Shown here piece after piece: positions 5,777 to 5,866 of a stretch of 5,866 nt of DNA (positions within the stretch are counted from its first letter, which is position 1; each line of letters begins with the position of its first letter). The notes under the pieces were generated by a model, which was given only the letters and a program-made list of their open reading frames with translations, did not search any database and was not told the DNA's origin. A program made the position numbers and the translations under genes. The DNA is from Gammaproteobacteria bacterium (lineage in GTDB: Bacteria > Pseudomonadota > Gammaproteobacteria > Chromatiales > Chromatiaceae). The stretch covers positions 30,058 to 35,923 of the forward strand of contig JADWMH010000001.1 of NCBI GenBank assembly GCA_015767355.1, in the 5' to 3' direction.

Positions 5777-5834
5777 GAGTGCCCGCCGCACTCGAGAAAT
5801 ACAGCCAACAGGGGCCTCGGAGAAGTTCCCGTTG
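5777..5834 (-). promoter_or_regulatory. btuB leader stem-loops, possible riboswitch expression platform
   Basis: Between the B12 box and the btuB ribosome-binding site the minus-strand RNA can form two hairpins. The first pairs CAACGGG (5834-5828) with CCC-T-GTTG (5813-5806), seven pairs with one bulged base and a 14-nt loop. The second is a perfect GAGTGC-GGCGG-GCACTC (5793-5777) ending three bases before the AAAGG ribosome-binding site. No U-tract follows either one, which favours control of translation over transcription termination. The hairpins are visible; their switching role is inferred. Confidence 0.4.
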
Positions 5835-5845
5835 ACTACCTGCAT

Positions 5846-5866
5846 GCAGAGCCGGTCCCCGGACTT
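5846..5866 (-). ncRNA. 3' end of a cobalamin riboswitch (B12 box), truncated by window edge
   Basis: Read on the minus strand, the last 21 bases of the window contain AGTCCGGGGACCGGC, closely matching the conserved B12-box motif at the 3' side of the cobalamin aptamer (E. coli btuB: AGCCCGAAGACCTGCCGGC). It lies about 90 bases upstream of the btuB start, the expected place. The rest of the aptamer would be to the right of the window. When adenosylcobalamin or a related corrinoid is plentiful, such switches lower receptor synthesis. Only the box is visible, so the call depends on this motif plus its position ahead of btuB. Confidence 0.65.

Noticed and set aside
5759..5845. N-terminal extension of btuB to an ATG at 5845
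   Set aside because: It would place 29 residues before a clear signal peptide, and this stretch reads as riboswitch leader with hairpins.

Overview
The window looks like a stretch of chromosome from a gammaproteobacterium. The evidence is housekeeping proteins that read like those of free-living or symbiotic, often sulfur-oxidising, gammaproteobacteria, a base composition near half G+C, and two kinds of short palindromic intergenic repeat common in such genomes. The lineage is inferred from protein resemblance only; no rRNA or other taxonomic marker is present. Nearly all coding is on the minus strand, and no new enzymatic or defence system is visible.

Layout from left to right: (1) the 3' end of a plus-strand membrane-protein gene (1-351), cut by the window edge; (2) a 119-bp MITE-like element (356-474) with terminal inverted repeats and a TA duplication, filling almost all the space between two convergent genes; (3) bcp, a thioredoxin-dependent peroxiredoxin (474-941, minus), with its own upstream region holding a perfect FNR/Anr-type box and a plausible sigma-70 promoter; (4) a tightly packed minus-strand run pduO - ispH - thiO (3694 down to 1096), with a 4-nt overlap and then a 5-nt gap; (5) a second, unrelated palindromic repeat of about 122 bp (3731-3852), the GTCATTGCGAGG family; (6) btuB, the TonB-dependent outer-membrane B12 receptor (3899-5758, minus); and (7) the btuB leader, ending at the window edge in what looks like the conserved 3' B12 box of a cobalamin riboswitch.

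Functionally, btuB and pduO form a corrinoid import and activation pair: BtuB brings cobalamin across the outer membrane and PduO converts it to adenosylcobalamin. The riboswitch would reduce BtuB synthesis when B12 is plentiful. ispH (last step of the MEP isoprenoid pathway) and thiO (glycine oxidase feeding the thiamine thiazole) follow pduO with coupled spacing, so they are probably co-transcribed with it although their pathways are unrelated. bcp appears to be a separate transcription unit, possibly under oxygen-responsive control.

The most notable details are: the junction of the first MITE, where the element seems to have rebuilt the bcp stop codon; a perfect 16-bp inverted repeat inside the ispH coding sequence; the FNR box upstream of bcp; the absence of the usual resolving cysteine in Bcp; and the riboswitch fragment at the right edge.
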